DNA of 17,705 bases from DASXRC01 sp036506795 (GTDB taxonomy: Bacteria > Actinomycetota > Actinomycetes > Mycobacteriales > Micromonosporaceae), in assembly GCA_036506795.1 (NCBI GenBank), contig DASXRC010000164.1, positions 1-17,705 of the forward strand. The letters run 5' to 3'. Shown here piece by piece: positions 7,568 through 14,216 of the stretch (position 1 is the first letter of the stretch; the number at the start of each line of letters is the position of its first letter). Made by a program: the position numbers and the translations under genes. The notes under the pieces are model-generated. The model had not been told where the DNA came from, made no database searches, and worked only from the letters and a program-made list of their open reading frames with translations.

Positions 7568-7637
7568 CGATCTTGCAGTTGTGGTGGGCAGTTTGCCCGG
7601 TCAGAGCCGGTTTGCGGCCACCACGACTGCAAGATCG
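7568..7637. repeat. Long inverted repeat (20-bp arms) between citrate synthase and serC
   Basis: The arm at 7568-7587 starts CGATCTTGCAG and ends GGTGG. The arm at 7618-7637 is its reverse complement with one difference, which leaves a G-U pair in the plus-strand RNA. The 30-base loop contains a small CCGG...CCGG stem (7597-7600 and 7607-7610). It starts 9 bases upstream of the serC ribosome site and 25 bases after the citrate synthase stop. No T-tract follows on either strand. From memory, GATCTTGCAG-type intergenic palindromes recur in Micromonospora genomes, so it may be a dispersed repeat; it could also act as a terminator or RNA-stability element. Confidence 0.8.
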
Positions 7638-7661
7638 GCGCGAAAGGGGGGCGCGGTGGGG

Positions 7662-8768
7662 TCAGCTCGAGTGCGGGATCGAGTCCCAGCCCTCCACGTC
7701 GCCGGGCTTGCGTGGGCCGGGGCCGATGTAGGTCGCCGACGGCCGGACGAGCCGACCGAGCTTCTTCTGCTCCATGATGTGCGCGCTCCAGCCGGCGACC
7801 CGCGCACAGGTGAACATCGAGGTGAACATGTGCGCGGGCACCTCGGCGAAGTCGAGCACGACGGCGGACCAGAACTCGACGTTGGTGGCGAGCACCCGGT
7901 CGGGCTTGCGGTTGTGCAGCTCCTCCAGGGCGGCCGCCTCCAGCGCCTCGGCGATCTCGAACCGCGGCGCGCCGAGCTCCTTCGCGGTGCGGCGCAGCAC
8001 GCGGGCGCGGGGGTCCTCCGCCCGGTAGACGCGGTGGCCGAAGCCCATCAGGCGCTCGCCGCGGTCAAGCACGCCCTTGACGTAGCCCTCGGCGTCGCCG
8101 CTGCGTTCCACCGCCTCGATCATGTGCAGCACGCGGGACGGGGCGCCCCCGTGCAGCGGGCCGGACAGCGCCCCGATGCCGGACGAGATGCACGCGGCCG
8201 CGTCGGCGCCGGTGGATGCGACGACCCGGGCGGTGAACGTCGACGCGTTCATGCCGTGCTCGGCCGCGGAGATGAAGTACGCGTCGACTGCCTTGACGTG
8301 CCGCGGGTCCGGCTCGCCGCGCCATCGCTTCATAAACCGTTCGACGATCGTGGCGGCCTTGTCGATCTCCTTCTGCGGCACCGCCGGCAGGCCGAGGCCC
8401 CGCGCGGCTTGAGCCACGAACGACAGGGCGGTGACCGACACTCGCGCGAGATCCTCGCGCGCCTGCTCGTCCGCGATGTCCAGCAGCTGCCCGAGCCCCC
8501 AGTACGGCGCGAGCATCGCGACCGCGGACTGCACGTCCACGCGGATGTCGCCCGAGTGGACCGGTACCGGGAACGGCTCCGCCGGCGGCAGGCCAGGGCC
8601 GAATTTGCCGTCGACCAGCAGCGCCCAGACGTTGCCGAAGGAGACCTGTCCGATCAGGTCCTCGATGTCGACACCGCGGTACCGCAGCGACCCGCCCTCT
8701 CGGTCGGGCTCGGCGATCTCGGTTTCGAAGGCGACGACGCCCTCGAGACCGGGCTTGAACTCGGACAT
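7662..8768 (-). CDS. citA: Citrate synthase (CitA / citrate synthase 2 type)
   Basis: This 368-aa citrate synthase condenses acetyl-CoA and oxaloacetate to citrate. Three active-site histidine regions are present: H171 in 'AEHGMNAST', H206 in 'LSGPLHGGAPSRV' and H245 in 'MGFGHRVYRAEDPRA'. The third catalytic position, Asp in the 'NVDF' motif of classical enzymes, is Glu here (E298 in 'TNVEFWS'), which I recall as a feature of the actinobacterial CitA group. The C-terminus, 'LVRPSATYIGPGPRKPGDVEGW', is also typical of that group. ATG 8768 gives the family N-terminus MSEFKPGLEGVVAFET, with AGGAGAG (minus strand, 8773-8779) 4 bases upstream. The longer open frame upstream is not family-like. A second citrate synthase is probably elsewhere in the genome. 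Confidence 0.92.
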   Translation of the reverse strand: MSEFKPGLEGVVAFETEIAEPDREGGSLRYRGVDIEDLIGQVSFGNVWALLVDGKFGPGLPPAEPFPVPVHSGDIRVDVQSAVAMLAPYWGLGQLLDIADEQAREDLARVSVTALSFVAQAARGLGLPAVPQKEIDKAATIVERFMKRWRGEPDPRHVKAVDAYFISAAEHGMNASTFTARVVASTGADAAACISSGIGALSGPLHGGAPSRVLHMIEAVERSGDAEGYVKGVLDRGERLMGFGHRVYRAEDPRARVLRRTAKELGAPRFEIAEALEAAALEELHNRKPDRVLATNVEFWSAVVLDFAEVPAHMFTSMFTCARVAGWSAHIMEQKKLGRLVRPSATYIGPGPRKPGDVEGWDSIPHSS

Positions 8769-8951
8769 TTCGCTCTCCTGGATGTCGTACGTCCGGGCTG
8801 AACAGGACGCCCACCGGGGGTGTGGCGGGGACTCCCTGAGGCGACCCCTGGCAACTTTGGTGCCCATCTTGCCTGGTGAGTAACCGGATTTGCGACCCAC
8901 CGAGCCCGGGGCCCGCGACATGATCCACGTCGCTACGGCCGTTCGGTGGTT

Positions 8952-8972
8952 GCGCCACCAGGCATGTGGCGC
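8952..8972. promoter_or_regulatory. Perfect inverted repeat in the citA/pdxH divergent region
   Basis: GCGCCAC (8952-8958) and GTGGCGC (8966-8972) are perfect 7-base arms with a 7-base spacer, 50 bases before the pdxH start. Its left half also overlaps a second possible stem, GGTGG (8945-8949) with CCACC (8955-8959), so the two stems exclude each other. It fits a dimeric repressor site or a leader structure. No strong promoter hexamers for either gene were found in 8769-9021. Confidence 0.4.
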
Positions 8973-9021
8973 TCGTGACAGTCGTTCGCGCTGCTCACCA
9001 CCCTTCGGCGACGATGTCAGC

Positions 9022-9681
9022 GTGACCGGAGACACAATCGACGCCGGCAAGATGCGGCAGGAGTACGCCGGCGACGCCGGACTGGTCGAAGCCGACCTGG
9101 CGTCCGATTGGCTGACCCAATTCTCCCGCTGGTTCGCCGACGCGGCCGCGGCCGGGCTCGCGGAGCCCAACGCCATGATCGTGGCGACGGCCGCCCCGGA
9201 CGGCCGGCCGAGCGCGCGCACGGTGCTGCTCAAGGCGTACGACGCGAGCGGTCTCGTCTTCTATACCAACCTCGAGTCGCGCAAGGCCGGTGAGGCGCTC
9301 GCCAACCCGTACGCCTGCCTGGTCTTCCCCTGGCTGGCCCTGCACCGGCAGGTCGTCGTGGGCGGCGGCGTCGAGCCGGTCACCCGCATGGAGACCGAGG
9401 CCTACTTCGCGGGCCGTCCGCGCGGGGCGCAGCTGGGTGCGTGGGCGAGCCCGCAGTCCCGGGTCATCCCCGACCGGGCCGAGCTCGAGCAGCGCTACGC
9501 CGAGGCGGCGGAGCGGTTCGCCGAGACCGAGCCCGTGCCGCCGCCGCCGCACTGGGGCGGGCTGCGGGTGGTGCCCGAGACCGTGGAGTTCTGGCAGGGC
9601 CGGCGGAATCGGCTGCACGACCGGCTGCGCTACCGACGACTGGCGGCGGGGGACTGGGTCGTCGAGCGGCTCGCCCCGTGA
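9022..9681 (+). CDS. pdxH: Pyridoxamine 5'-phosphate oxidase
   Basis: PdxH is an FMN enzyme that oxidises pyridoxamine or pyridoxine 5'-phosphate to PLP in the salvage pathway. The 219-aa length is normal. 'KMRQEY' (10-15) matches the N-terminal substrate-binding R...Y segment. 'SARTVLLKAYDASGLVFYTN' and 'ESRKAGEALANPYACLVFPW' are the FMN-binding core. The C-terminal signature E-F-W-Q-x4-R-x-H-D-R is intact at 189-201 (EFWQGRRNRLHDR). GTG 9022 gives the family start; the frame is open back to 8890 but without similarity, and no clear Shine-Dalgarno precedes it. Its stop overlaps the start of the next gene (GTGA). PLP made here is the cofactor of the nearby SerC. Confidence 0.93.
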   Translation: MTGDTIDAGKMRQEYAGDAGLVEADLASDWLTQFSRWFADAAAAGLAEPNAMIVATAAPDGRPSARTVLLKAYDASGLVFYTNLESRKAGEALANPYACLVFPWLALHRQVVVGGGVEPVTRMETEAYFAGRPRGAQLGAWASPQSRVIPDRAELEQRYAEAAERFAETEPVPPPPHWGGLRVVPETVEFWQGRRNRLHDRLRYRRLAAGDWVVERLAP

Positions 9682-10961
9682 CGGAGGTGGCGGAGCGGCG
9701 GCGCTGGGCCATCGACGTCCGGCCGCTGCGGGCCTCCGTGTACCGGCGGCTGTGGGTCGGCAACGCGGTCTCGTTCTACGGCTACCAGTTCACCGCCGTC
9801 GCGGTCCCCGTCCAGATGTACGCGTTGACGACCGACTCGTTCTGGGTTGGCCTGCTGGGCGTCGCCGCGCTCGTCCCGTTGCTGATCTTCGGATTGTGGG
9901 GCGGCGCCGTCGCCGACGCCGTCGATCGACGGCGGCTGTTGCTGGCCAGCTCCGGCCTCATGTGGATGGCGACGCTGGGCCTGCTCGCCCAGGCGCTGCT
10001 GCGGGTCGACAACCGGTTCGTGCTGCTGGCACTCGTGGCGGTCCAATCGACGGCGTTCGCGGTGAGCATGCCGACACGCCAGGCGATCATTCCGCGGCTG
10101 GTGCCGCCGGAGCAGGTTCCGGCGGCGAACACGCTCGGCTTCACGACGTCCAACGCCGCCACGGTGCTCGGCCCACTCACCGCCGGCGTGGTCTTCGCGA
10201 CGACCTCGCTGAGGCTGGGCCTGCCGATCGCGTACGGCGTGGACGCCGCCCTATTTGCGGTCGCGCTGTGGGCCTGCCTCCGGCTGCCACCGGTGCCGCC
10301 CGAGAACGGGCACCTGGGAGCGCGGGCGGCCGGGATCCGCAGCATCACCGACGGGCTGCGCTACCTCGCCACGGCACCCGTGCTCCTGCTCAGCTTCGCC
10401 ATCGACATCATCGCGATGGTGCTCGCGATGCCCCGCGCGCTGTTCCCCGAGGTCGCCGTCGAGCGGTTCGGCGACGGCGCGGCGATCGGGTGGCTGTACA
10501 GCGCGATCGCCATTGGTTCGGTGCTGGGCGGTCTCACGTCCGGGTGGATCGGGCGGGTCCGGCGGCAGGGTCTGGCCCTCGTGGTCGCCGTCGTCTGCTG
10601 GGGCCTGGCGATCGCCCTGTCCGGGCTGGCCGGACGGCTCTGGGTCGCGGTCGTGCTGCTCGCCGCGGCCGGCGCCGCCGACCTCGTCAGTGCGGTGTAC
10701 CGGCAGTCGCTGCTGCAGACATACGCGCCCGACCAGCTGCGCGGTCGGCTACAGGGCGTGTTCACGGTCGTGGTGGCCGGCGGGCCCCGCCTCGGTGACC
10801 TCAGAGCGGGGGCGATGGCCGCCGCGTACGGCGTCGGGATCGCCTGGGTCGGCGGCGGGCTGGCCGCGGCCGTGCTCGCCGTGCTGCTCGCGATCGCCTT
10901 CCCGGCCGTGTTGCGGTACTCCCGGCCGGACGCCGGACGGTCCGCACGGACCGCCGCCTAG
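9678..10961 (+). CDS. MFS transporter, DHA3 (EntS-like) exporter
   Basis: This is a 427-aa, largely hydrophobic protein with the same architecture as the exporter at 847-2160. The opening is 'PLRASVYRRLWVGNAVSFYGYQFTAVAVPVQMY'. The loop 2-3 motif is GGAVADAVDRRRLL at residues 75-88. 'STAFAVSMPTRQAIIPRLVPPEQVPAANTL' and the C-terminal-half 'QLRGRLQGVFTVVVAGGPRLGDLRAG' are both characteristic of this MFS group. GTG 9678 overlaps the pdxH stop by 4 bases, so translation is probably coupled; the open frame upstream lies inside pdxH. Substrate unknown. A link to export of B6 compounds is only suggested by position. Confidence 0.86.
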   Translation: MTEVAERRRWAIDVRPLRASVYRRLWVGNAVSFYGYQFTAVAVPVQMYALTTDSFWVGLLGVAALVPLLIFGLWGGAVADAVDRRRLLLASSGLMWMATLGLLAQALLRVDNRFVLLALVAVQSTAFAVSMPTRQAIIPRLVPPEQVPAANTLGFTTSNAATVLGPLTAGVVFATTSLRLGLPIAYGVDAALFAVALWACLRLPPVPPENGHLGARAAGIRSITDGLRYLATAPVLLLSFAIDIIAMVLAMPRALFPEVAVERFGDGAAIGWLYSAIAIGSVLGGLTSGWIGRVRRQGLALVVAVVCWGLAIALSGLAGRLWVAVVLLAAAGAADLVSAVYRQSLLQTYAPDQLRGRLQGVFTVVVAGGPRLGDLRAGAMAAAYGVGIAWVGGGLAAAVLAVLLAIAFPAVLRYSRPDAGRSARTAA

Positions 10962-10965
10962 ACGA

Positions 10966-10971
10966 TATGGT
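10966..10971 (+). promoter_or_regulatory. Candidate -10 element (TATGGT) for a leaderless aldose epimerase transcript
   Basis: TATGGT ends 7 bases before ATG 10979. The same hexamer-to-start distance is seen at 12978 and 14217, which supports a start-codon transcript here. No convincing -35 is visible, and the element would also overlap the alternative start ATG 10967. Confidence 0.35.
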
Positions 10972-10978
10972 CGCCCGC

Positions 10979-11944
10979 ATGGAATCGGAGCGCTCGGCAC
11001 GATCCCCCGACCGGACGACCTTCTCGCCCATCTCCGGTACACAGTGGATGATCGAATCGGACGGACACGAGGCGGTGGTGGTCGAGGTCGGGGGCGGCCT
11101 GCGCGCCTACCGGGTGGACGGGTCGGAGCTGCTCGACGGATACGGCCCGGACGAGGTGTGTCCGGGGGCCGCCGGGCAGGTGCTCGCGCCCTGGCCGAAC
11201 CGGATCCGAGACGGGCGCTACACGTTCCACGGCGAGTCGTACCAGCTTCCGCTCACCGAGCCGGCCTTCCACAACGCCATCCACGGCCTGGTGAACTGGC
11301 TGCCGTGGCGTTGCGTGGAGCAGTCGGCGGCCGAGCTGGTCGTGGAGTGCGACCTGTGGCCGCTGCCCGGGTACCCGTGGCCGCTGCGGCTGCGCACCCG
11401 GTGGTCGGTGGGGCCTGGTGGGCTGCGGGCGGAACACGAGGCGACGAACCTCGGCGCGAGCGCGTGCCCGTTCGGCCTGGCCACGCACCCGTACCTCCAA
11501 CTCCCCGGCGTGGACGTGGCGCACACGACCCTGCACGTGCCGGCCCACAGCCGGTTGCTCACCGACGGCCGCGGCCTGCCGATCGGCGCCGCCAAGGTCA
11601 CGGCCGGGGAGTTCGACTTCACCGAGCCCCGCGCGATCGGGTCCGCCGTCCTGGATACCGCGTTCGCCGATCTCGACCGCGACCGGGACGGTGTGGCGAC
11701 GGTCGGTCTTTCCAGCATGGACGGTCGGGCGACCCTGGCGGTGTGGGCCGATGAGGCGTTCGGCTGGTGGCAGGTCTTCACCGGCGACACGTTGCCCGGC
11801 GCTCGGCGGCGCCGCTCGGTGGCCGTGGAGCCGATGACGTGCCCGCCCGACGCGTTCCGGTCCGGCCGCGACCTGGTCCTGCTGCCGCCCGGTGAGACGT
11901 GGCGGGCAGCGTGGGGCATCGCCCCGCGGATAGGCGAGGGCTGA
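10979..11944 (+). CDS. Aldose 1-epimerase (galactose mutarotase) family protein
   Basis: This 321-aa beta-sandwich protein belongs to the family that interconverts alpha and beta anomers of aldoses. Active-site features seen: 'APWPNRIRDGRY' (N74, R75), H102 in 'HNAIHGLV', H170 in 'LATHPYLQLPG' and the C-terminal catalytic Glu E284 in 'VAVEPMTCPPDAF'. It belongs to the compact actinobacterial group rather than classical GalM, so the sugar is uncertain. ATG 10979 is preferred because of TATGGT 7 bases upstream; ATG 10967, four codons earlier, cannot be excluded. The gene follows the MFS stop by 17 bases, and its stop overlaps the nitroreductase start (TGATG). Confidence 0.88.
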   Translation: MESERSARSPDRTTFSPISGTQWMIESDGHEAVVVEVGGGLRAYRVDGSELLDGYGPDEVCPGAAGQVLAPWPNRIRDGRYTFHGESYQLPLTEPAFHNAIHGLVNWLPWRCVEQSAAELVVECDLWPLPGYPWPLRLRTRWSVGPGGLRAEHEATNLGASACPFGLATHPYLQLPGVDVAHTTLHVPAHSRLLTDGRGLPIGAAKVTAGEFDFTEPRAIGSAVLDTAFADLDRDRDGVATVGLSSMDGRATLAVWADEAFGWWQVFTGDTLPGARRRRSVAVEPMTCPPDAFRSGRDLVLLPPGETWRAAWGIAPRIGEG

Positions 11945-12609
11945 TGGAGTTCGCGGATGTCGTACGCCGGCGCCGGATGGTGCGGAACTACGACCCGGAT
12001 CGCCCGGTGCCCCAGGACGTAATCGATCGGATCCTCCGGAACGCGATACACGCTCCGTCGGCGGGATTCAGCCAGGGATGGGGCTTCCTGGTTCTCGAGG
12101 CCGCCGCGGATCGGCAACGGTTCTGGGCCGCGACCACGCCCGAGCGTGAGGGCGAGGACCCCTGGTTGGCGGGCATGACGCGGGCGCCTCTGATCATCGT
12201 CGCGCTCTCGAACAAGGAGGCGTACCTCGATCGGTACGCGGAGCCGGACAAGGGCTGGACCGACCGGGACGAGTCGCGCTGGCCCGTCCCGTACTGGCAC
12301 ATCGATACCGGGATGGCGGCGCTGTTGATGCAGCTGACCGCGGTCGACGAGGGCCTCGGCTCGTGCTTCTTCGGCATACCGCCGACACAGACCGCGGCCT
12401 TCCGCGCCGAGTTCGGCGTGCCCGAGCAGTTCACCCCGGTCGGCGCGCTCACGATTGGCTACCCGCAACCGGACCGGCGTTCACCCTCGCTGCGCCGCGG
12501 GCGTCGCGACGTCGCCGAGGTCGTGCACCTCGGTCATTGGCTGGCCCGCACGGCGGGTGCCGGGAAGCTGACGTCGGGTGACAATCGCCCCGTAGGCACC
12601 GCTCGCTAG
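11944..12609 (+). CDS. Nitroreductase-family flavoprotein
   Basis: This 221-aa protein has the FMN-dependent nitroreductase fold. It opens 'MEFADVVRRRRMVRNYDPDRPVP', whose Arg cluster at residues 8-14 binds FMN phosphate. 'AIHAPSAGFSQGWGFLVL' (35-51) is the usual FMN-contact strand and loop. 'HIDTGMAALLMQLTAVDEGLGSCFFG' (119-144) is the dimer helix and second FMN region, and 'LTIGYPQPDRRSPSLRRGRRDVAEVVH' ends the fold. Members reduce quinones, nitro groups or other acceptors with NAD(P)H; the physiological substrate is unknown. ATG 11944 overlaps the upstream stop (TGATG), with GAGGG just before it, so it is co-translated with the epimerase gene. Confidence 0.88.
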   Translation: MEFADVVRRRRMVRNYDPDRPVPQDVIDRILRNAIHAPSAGFSQGWGFLVLEAAADRQRFWAATTPEREGEDPWLAGMTRAPLIIVALSNKEAYLDRYAEPDKGWTDRDESRWPVPYWHIDTGMAALLMQLTAVDEGLGSCFFGIPPTQTAAFRAEFGVPEQFTPVGALTIGYPQPDRRSPSLRRGRRDVAEVVHLGHWLARTAGAGKLTSGDNRPVGTAR

Positions 12610-12612
12610 GCT
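12607..12612 (+). promoter_or_regulatory. Candidate -10 element (TAGGCT) for the gene at 12657
   Basis: TAGGCT starts on the last base-pairs of the nitroreductase stop region (TAG 12607-12609). A transcript from it would have a leader of about 35-40 bases containing the strong ribosome site GGGGAGGGAG at 12638-12647. No clear -35 is visible. Confidence 0.35.
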
Positions 12613-12656
12613 GGCACCGGTCACGCCGCGACGACTTGGGGAGGGAGCGTGCTGTC

Positions 12657-12953
12657 GTGATCTTCAAAGCGGTCCGGGACGGCCGCCCGTACCCAGAGCA
12701 CGGCCTCACACTCAAACAGTGGGCGGACATCCCGCCGCGGCCGGTCCGCCTTGACCAGCTCATCACGACCAAGCGCGAGCTCGCGCTGGACAAGCTGCTC
12801 GCGGAGGATTCCACGTTCTACGGCGACCTCTTTCCGCACGTCGTCCAGTGGAACGGCGGGCTCTACCTCGAGGATGGCCTGCATCGGGCGCTGCGGGCCG
12901 CGCTGCAGCAGCGCAACCAGATTCACGCCCGGGTGCTCGTGCTGGCGACGTGA
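12657..12953 (+). CDS. Conserved 98-aa protein with ParB/sulfiredoxin-like motif
   Basis: This small protein (MIFKAVRDGRPYPEHGLT...) has close counterparts across Streptomyces and Micromonospora as I remember them, sometimes labelled a VapB-family antitoxin, a name I cannot support from the sequence. Its layout is 'RPVRLDQLITTKRELALDKLL' (strand, helix), 'FPHVVQWNGGLYLEDGLHRALRAALQQR' and the final strand 'IHARVLVLAT'. This parallels the ParB N-terminal/sulfiredoxin fold, in which a D-G-x-H-R box opens a helix; here it is DGLHR at about residues 72-76. No toxin-like partner adjoins it. GTG 12657 is chosen because GGGGAGGGAG ends 9 bases upstream; TTG 12636 is less likely. Function unknown. 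Confidence 0.8.
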   Translation: MIFKAVRDGRPYPEHGLTLKQWADIPPRPVRLDQLITTKRELALDKLLAEDSTFYGDLFPHVVQWNGGLYLEDGLHRALRAALQQRNQIHARVLVLAT

Positions 12954-12964
12954 CCCGCGCTGGC

Positions 12965-12970
12965 TAGAGT
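12965..12970 (+). promoter_or_regulatory. -10 element (TAGAGT) of a leaderless acyl-CoA dehydrogenase transcript
   Basis: TAGAGT ends 7 bases before ATG 12978, placing the transcript start at the start codon. A weak -35-like CTGGCG (12942-12947) sits 17 bases upstream of it, and no Shine-Dalgarno is present. The gene therefore probably has its own promoter, 11 bases after the previous stop. Confidence 0.5.
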
Positions 12971-12977
12971 CCTGGCC

Positions 12978-14147
12978 ATGACCGTCGTCCATCCGCTCGA
13001 TCTTCTCGATCTCGATGCGCTGCTGAGCGAGGAGGAGCGGCAGATCCGCGCCGTCGTACGCCAGGTCGTGGACGAGAAGGTACGACCCCACGTCGCCGAT
13101 TGGTACGAACAGGGCACCGTGCCGGTGCGGCTGCTGGCCGCCGACTTCGGCAAGCTGGGCCTGCTCGGCATGCACCTGACCGGCTACGGCTGTGCGGGCG
13201 CCTCCGCCGTCGAGTACGGCCTGGCCTGCTTGGAGTTGGAGGCAGCCGACTCCGGGGTTCGCTCGCTTGTCTCGGTGCAGGGGTCGCTGGCCATGTACGC
13301 CATCTGGCGGTACGGCTCGGAGGAGCAGAAGGTCCGCTGGCTGCCCGGCATGGCCACCGGCGAGCTCATCGGCTGCTTCGGGCTGACCGAACCTGACCAC
13401 GGCTCCGACCCGGCCGCGATGACGACCCGGGCTGAGCGCGACGGCGACGGGTGGGTGCTACGCGGCGGCAAGATGTGGATCACCAACGCGCCGGTCGCGG
13501 ACGTTGGCGTGGTGTGGGCCCGAACCGAGAACGGCATCGGCGGGTTCGCGGTCCCGATGGACACACCCGGCGTCACGGCGCGCGAGATCAAGCACAAGAT
13601 GTCGCTGCGCGCCTCGTCGACGGGCGAGATCGTGCTCGACGACGTGCGGTTGCCCGCCGACGCGCGGCTGCCCGACGCGGTCGGGCTGAGGGCGCCGCTG
13701 TCCTGCCTGACCGAGGCCCGGTACGGCATCGTGTGGGGCGCGCTCGGCGCCGCCCGGGACTGCCTGCACACGGCGATCGAGTACGCCCGGACGCGGGAGC
13801 AGTTCGGCCGGCCGATCGCCGCGTTCCAGCTCACCCAGGCCAAGCTCGCCGACATGGCGGTGGAGCTGCAGAAGGGCTACCTGCTCGCGCTGCATCTCGG
13901 CCGCCGCGCGGACGGCGGCTCGCTGCGGCCGGAACAGGTCAGCGTCGGCAAGCTCAACAACGTCCGGGAGGCGCTGGCCATCGCCCGGCAGTGCCGCACG
14001 ATTCTCGGGGCAAATGGGATCAGCGGCGAATATCCGGTGATGCGGCACGCTAACAACCTGGAGAGCGTGCTCACCTACGAGGGCACCTCGGAGATCCATC
14101 AGCTCGTGCTCGGCCAGTCGCTGACCGGGCTTTCCGCGTTCGCCTGA
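12978..14147 (+). CDS. Acyl-CoA dehydrogenase, glutaryl-CoA dehydrogenase type
   Basis: This 389-aa FAD enzyme is close to glutaryl-CoA dehydrogenase (glutaryl-CoA to crotonyl-CoA plus CO2, in lysine and tryptophan breakdown). The catalytic base is E368 in 'TYEGTSEIH'. 'DSGVRSLVSVQGSLAM' keeps the Arg-Ser pair (R95, S96) that binds the substrate's distal carboxylate in the human enzyme. FAD-site motifs 'CFGLTEPDHGSDPAAM' and 'GGKMWITNAPVADVGVVWAR' are intact, and 'CLTEARYGIVWGALGAARDCLHTA' is also typical of this subfamily. ATG 12978 fits both the family length and the leaderless signal upstream. No electron-transfer flavoprotein or other lysine-degradation gene is in the window, so the pathway assignment rests on sequence alone. 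Confidence 0.88.
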   Translation: MTVVHPLDLLDLDALLSEEERQIRAVVRQVVDEKVRPHVADWYEQGTVPVRLLAADFGKLGLLGMHLTGYGCAGASAVEYGLACLELEAADSGVRSLVSVQGSLAMYAIWRYGSEEQKVRWLPGMATGELIGCFGLTEPDHGSDPAAMTTRAERDGDGWVLRGGKMWITNAPVADVGVVWARTENGIGGFAVPMDTPGVTAREIKHKMSLRASSTGEIVLDDVRLPADARLPDAVGLRAPLSCLTEARYGIVWGALGAARDCLHTAIEYARTREQFGRPIAAFQLTQAKLADMAVELQKGYLLALHLGRRADGGSLRPEQVSVGKLNNVREALAIARQCRTILGANGISGEYPVMRHANNLESVLTYEGTSEIHQLVLGQSLTGLSAFA

Positions 14148-14152
14148 CCTGC

Positions 14153-14199
14153 GGGTGTGTGCCGTTGTGTCCCGCTCCGGTCGCGGATGTCGCACACCC
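14153..14199 (+). terminator. Candidate hairpin after the acyl-CoA dehydrogenase gene
   Basis: GGGTGTGTG (14153-14161) can pair with 14191-14199 (CGCACACCC) in a 9-bp stem with one G-U pair, starting 5 bases past the stop. The loop is long (29 bases) and no U-tract follows, so termination is uncertain. The stem ends just before the -10 of the next gene. Confidence 0.3.
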
Positions 14200-14203
14200 C
14201 CCG

Positions 14204-14209
14204 TACCGT
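14204..14209 (+). promoter_or_regulatory. -10 element (TACCGT) of a leaderless DUF4230 transcript
   Basis: TACCGT ends 7 bases before GTG 14217, the same geometry as at 12965-12978. No Shine-Dalgarno precedes the start. The -35 is not obvious. Confidence 0.4.
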
Positions 14210-14216
14210 CATAACC

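Noticed and set aside
7546..7632. Earlier serC start (ATG 7632)
   Set aside because: It lies inside the long hairpin and adds a Trp/Gln-rich stretch unlike SerC; GTG 7545 has a strong ribosome site.
8769..9233. Upstream extension of the citrate synthase frame
   Set aside because: It would run through the divergent promoter region into pdxH. The family start and ribosome site support ATG 8768.
2165..11965. 11-mer GGATGTCGTAC at 2165, 8780 and 11955
   Set aside because: One copy is in coding sequence (FADVVRR), the contexts differ, and repeated 11-mers are expected at this length and composition. Not treated as a regulatory motif.
12657..12953. Toxin-antitoxin module around the 98-aa protein
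   Set aside because: The flanking genes are a nitroreductase and an acyl-CoA dehydrogenase. No PIN-domain or other toxin-like small gene is next to it on either strand.
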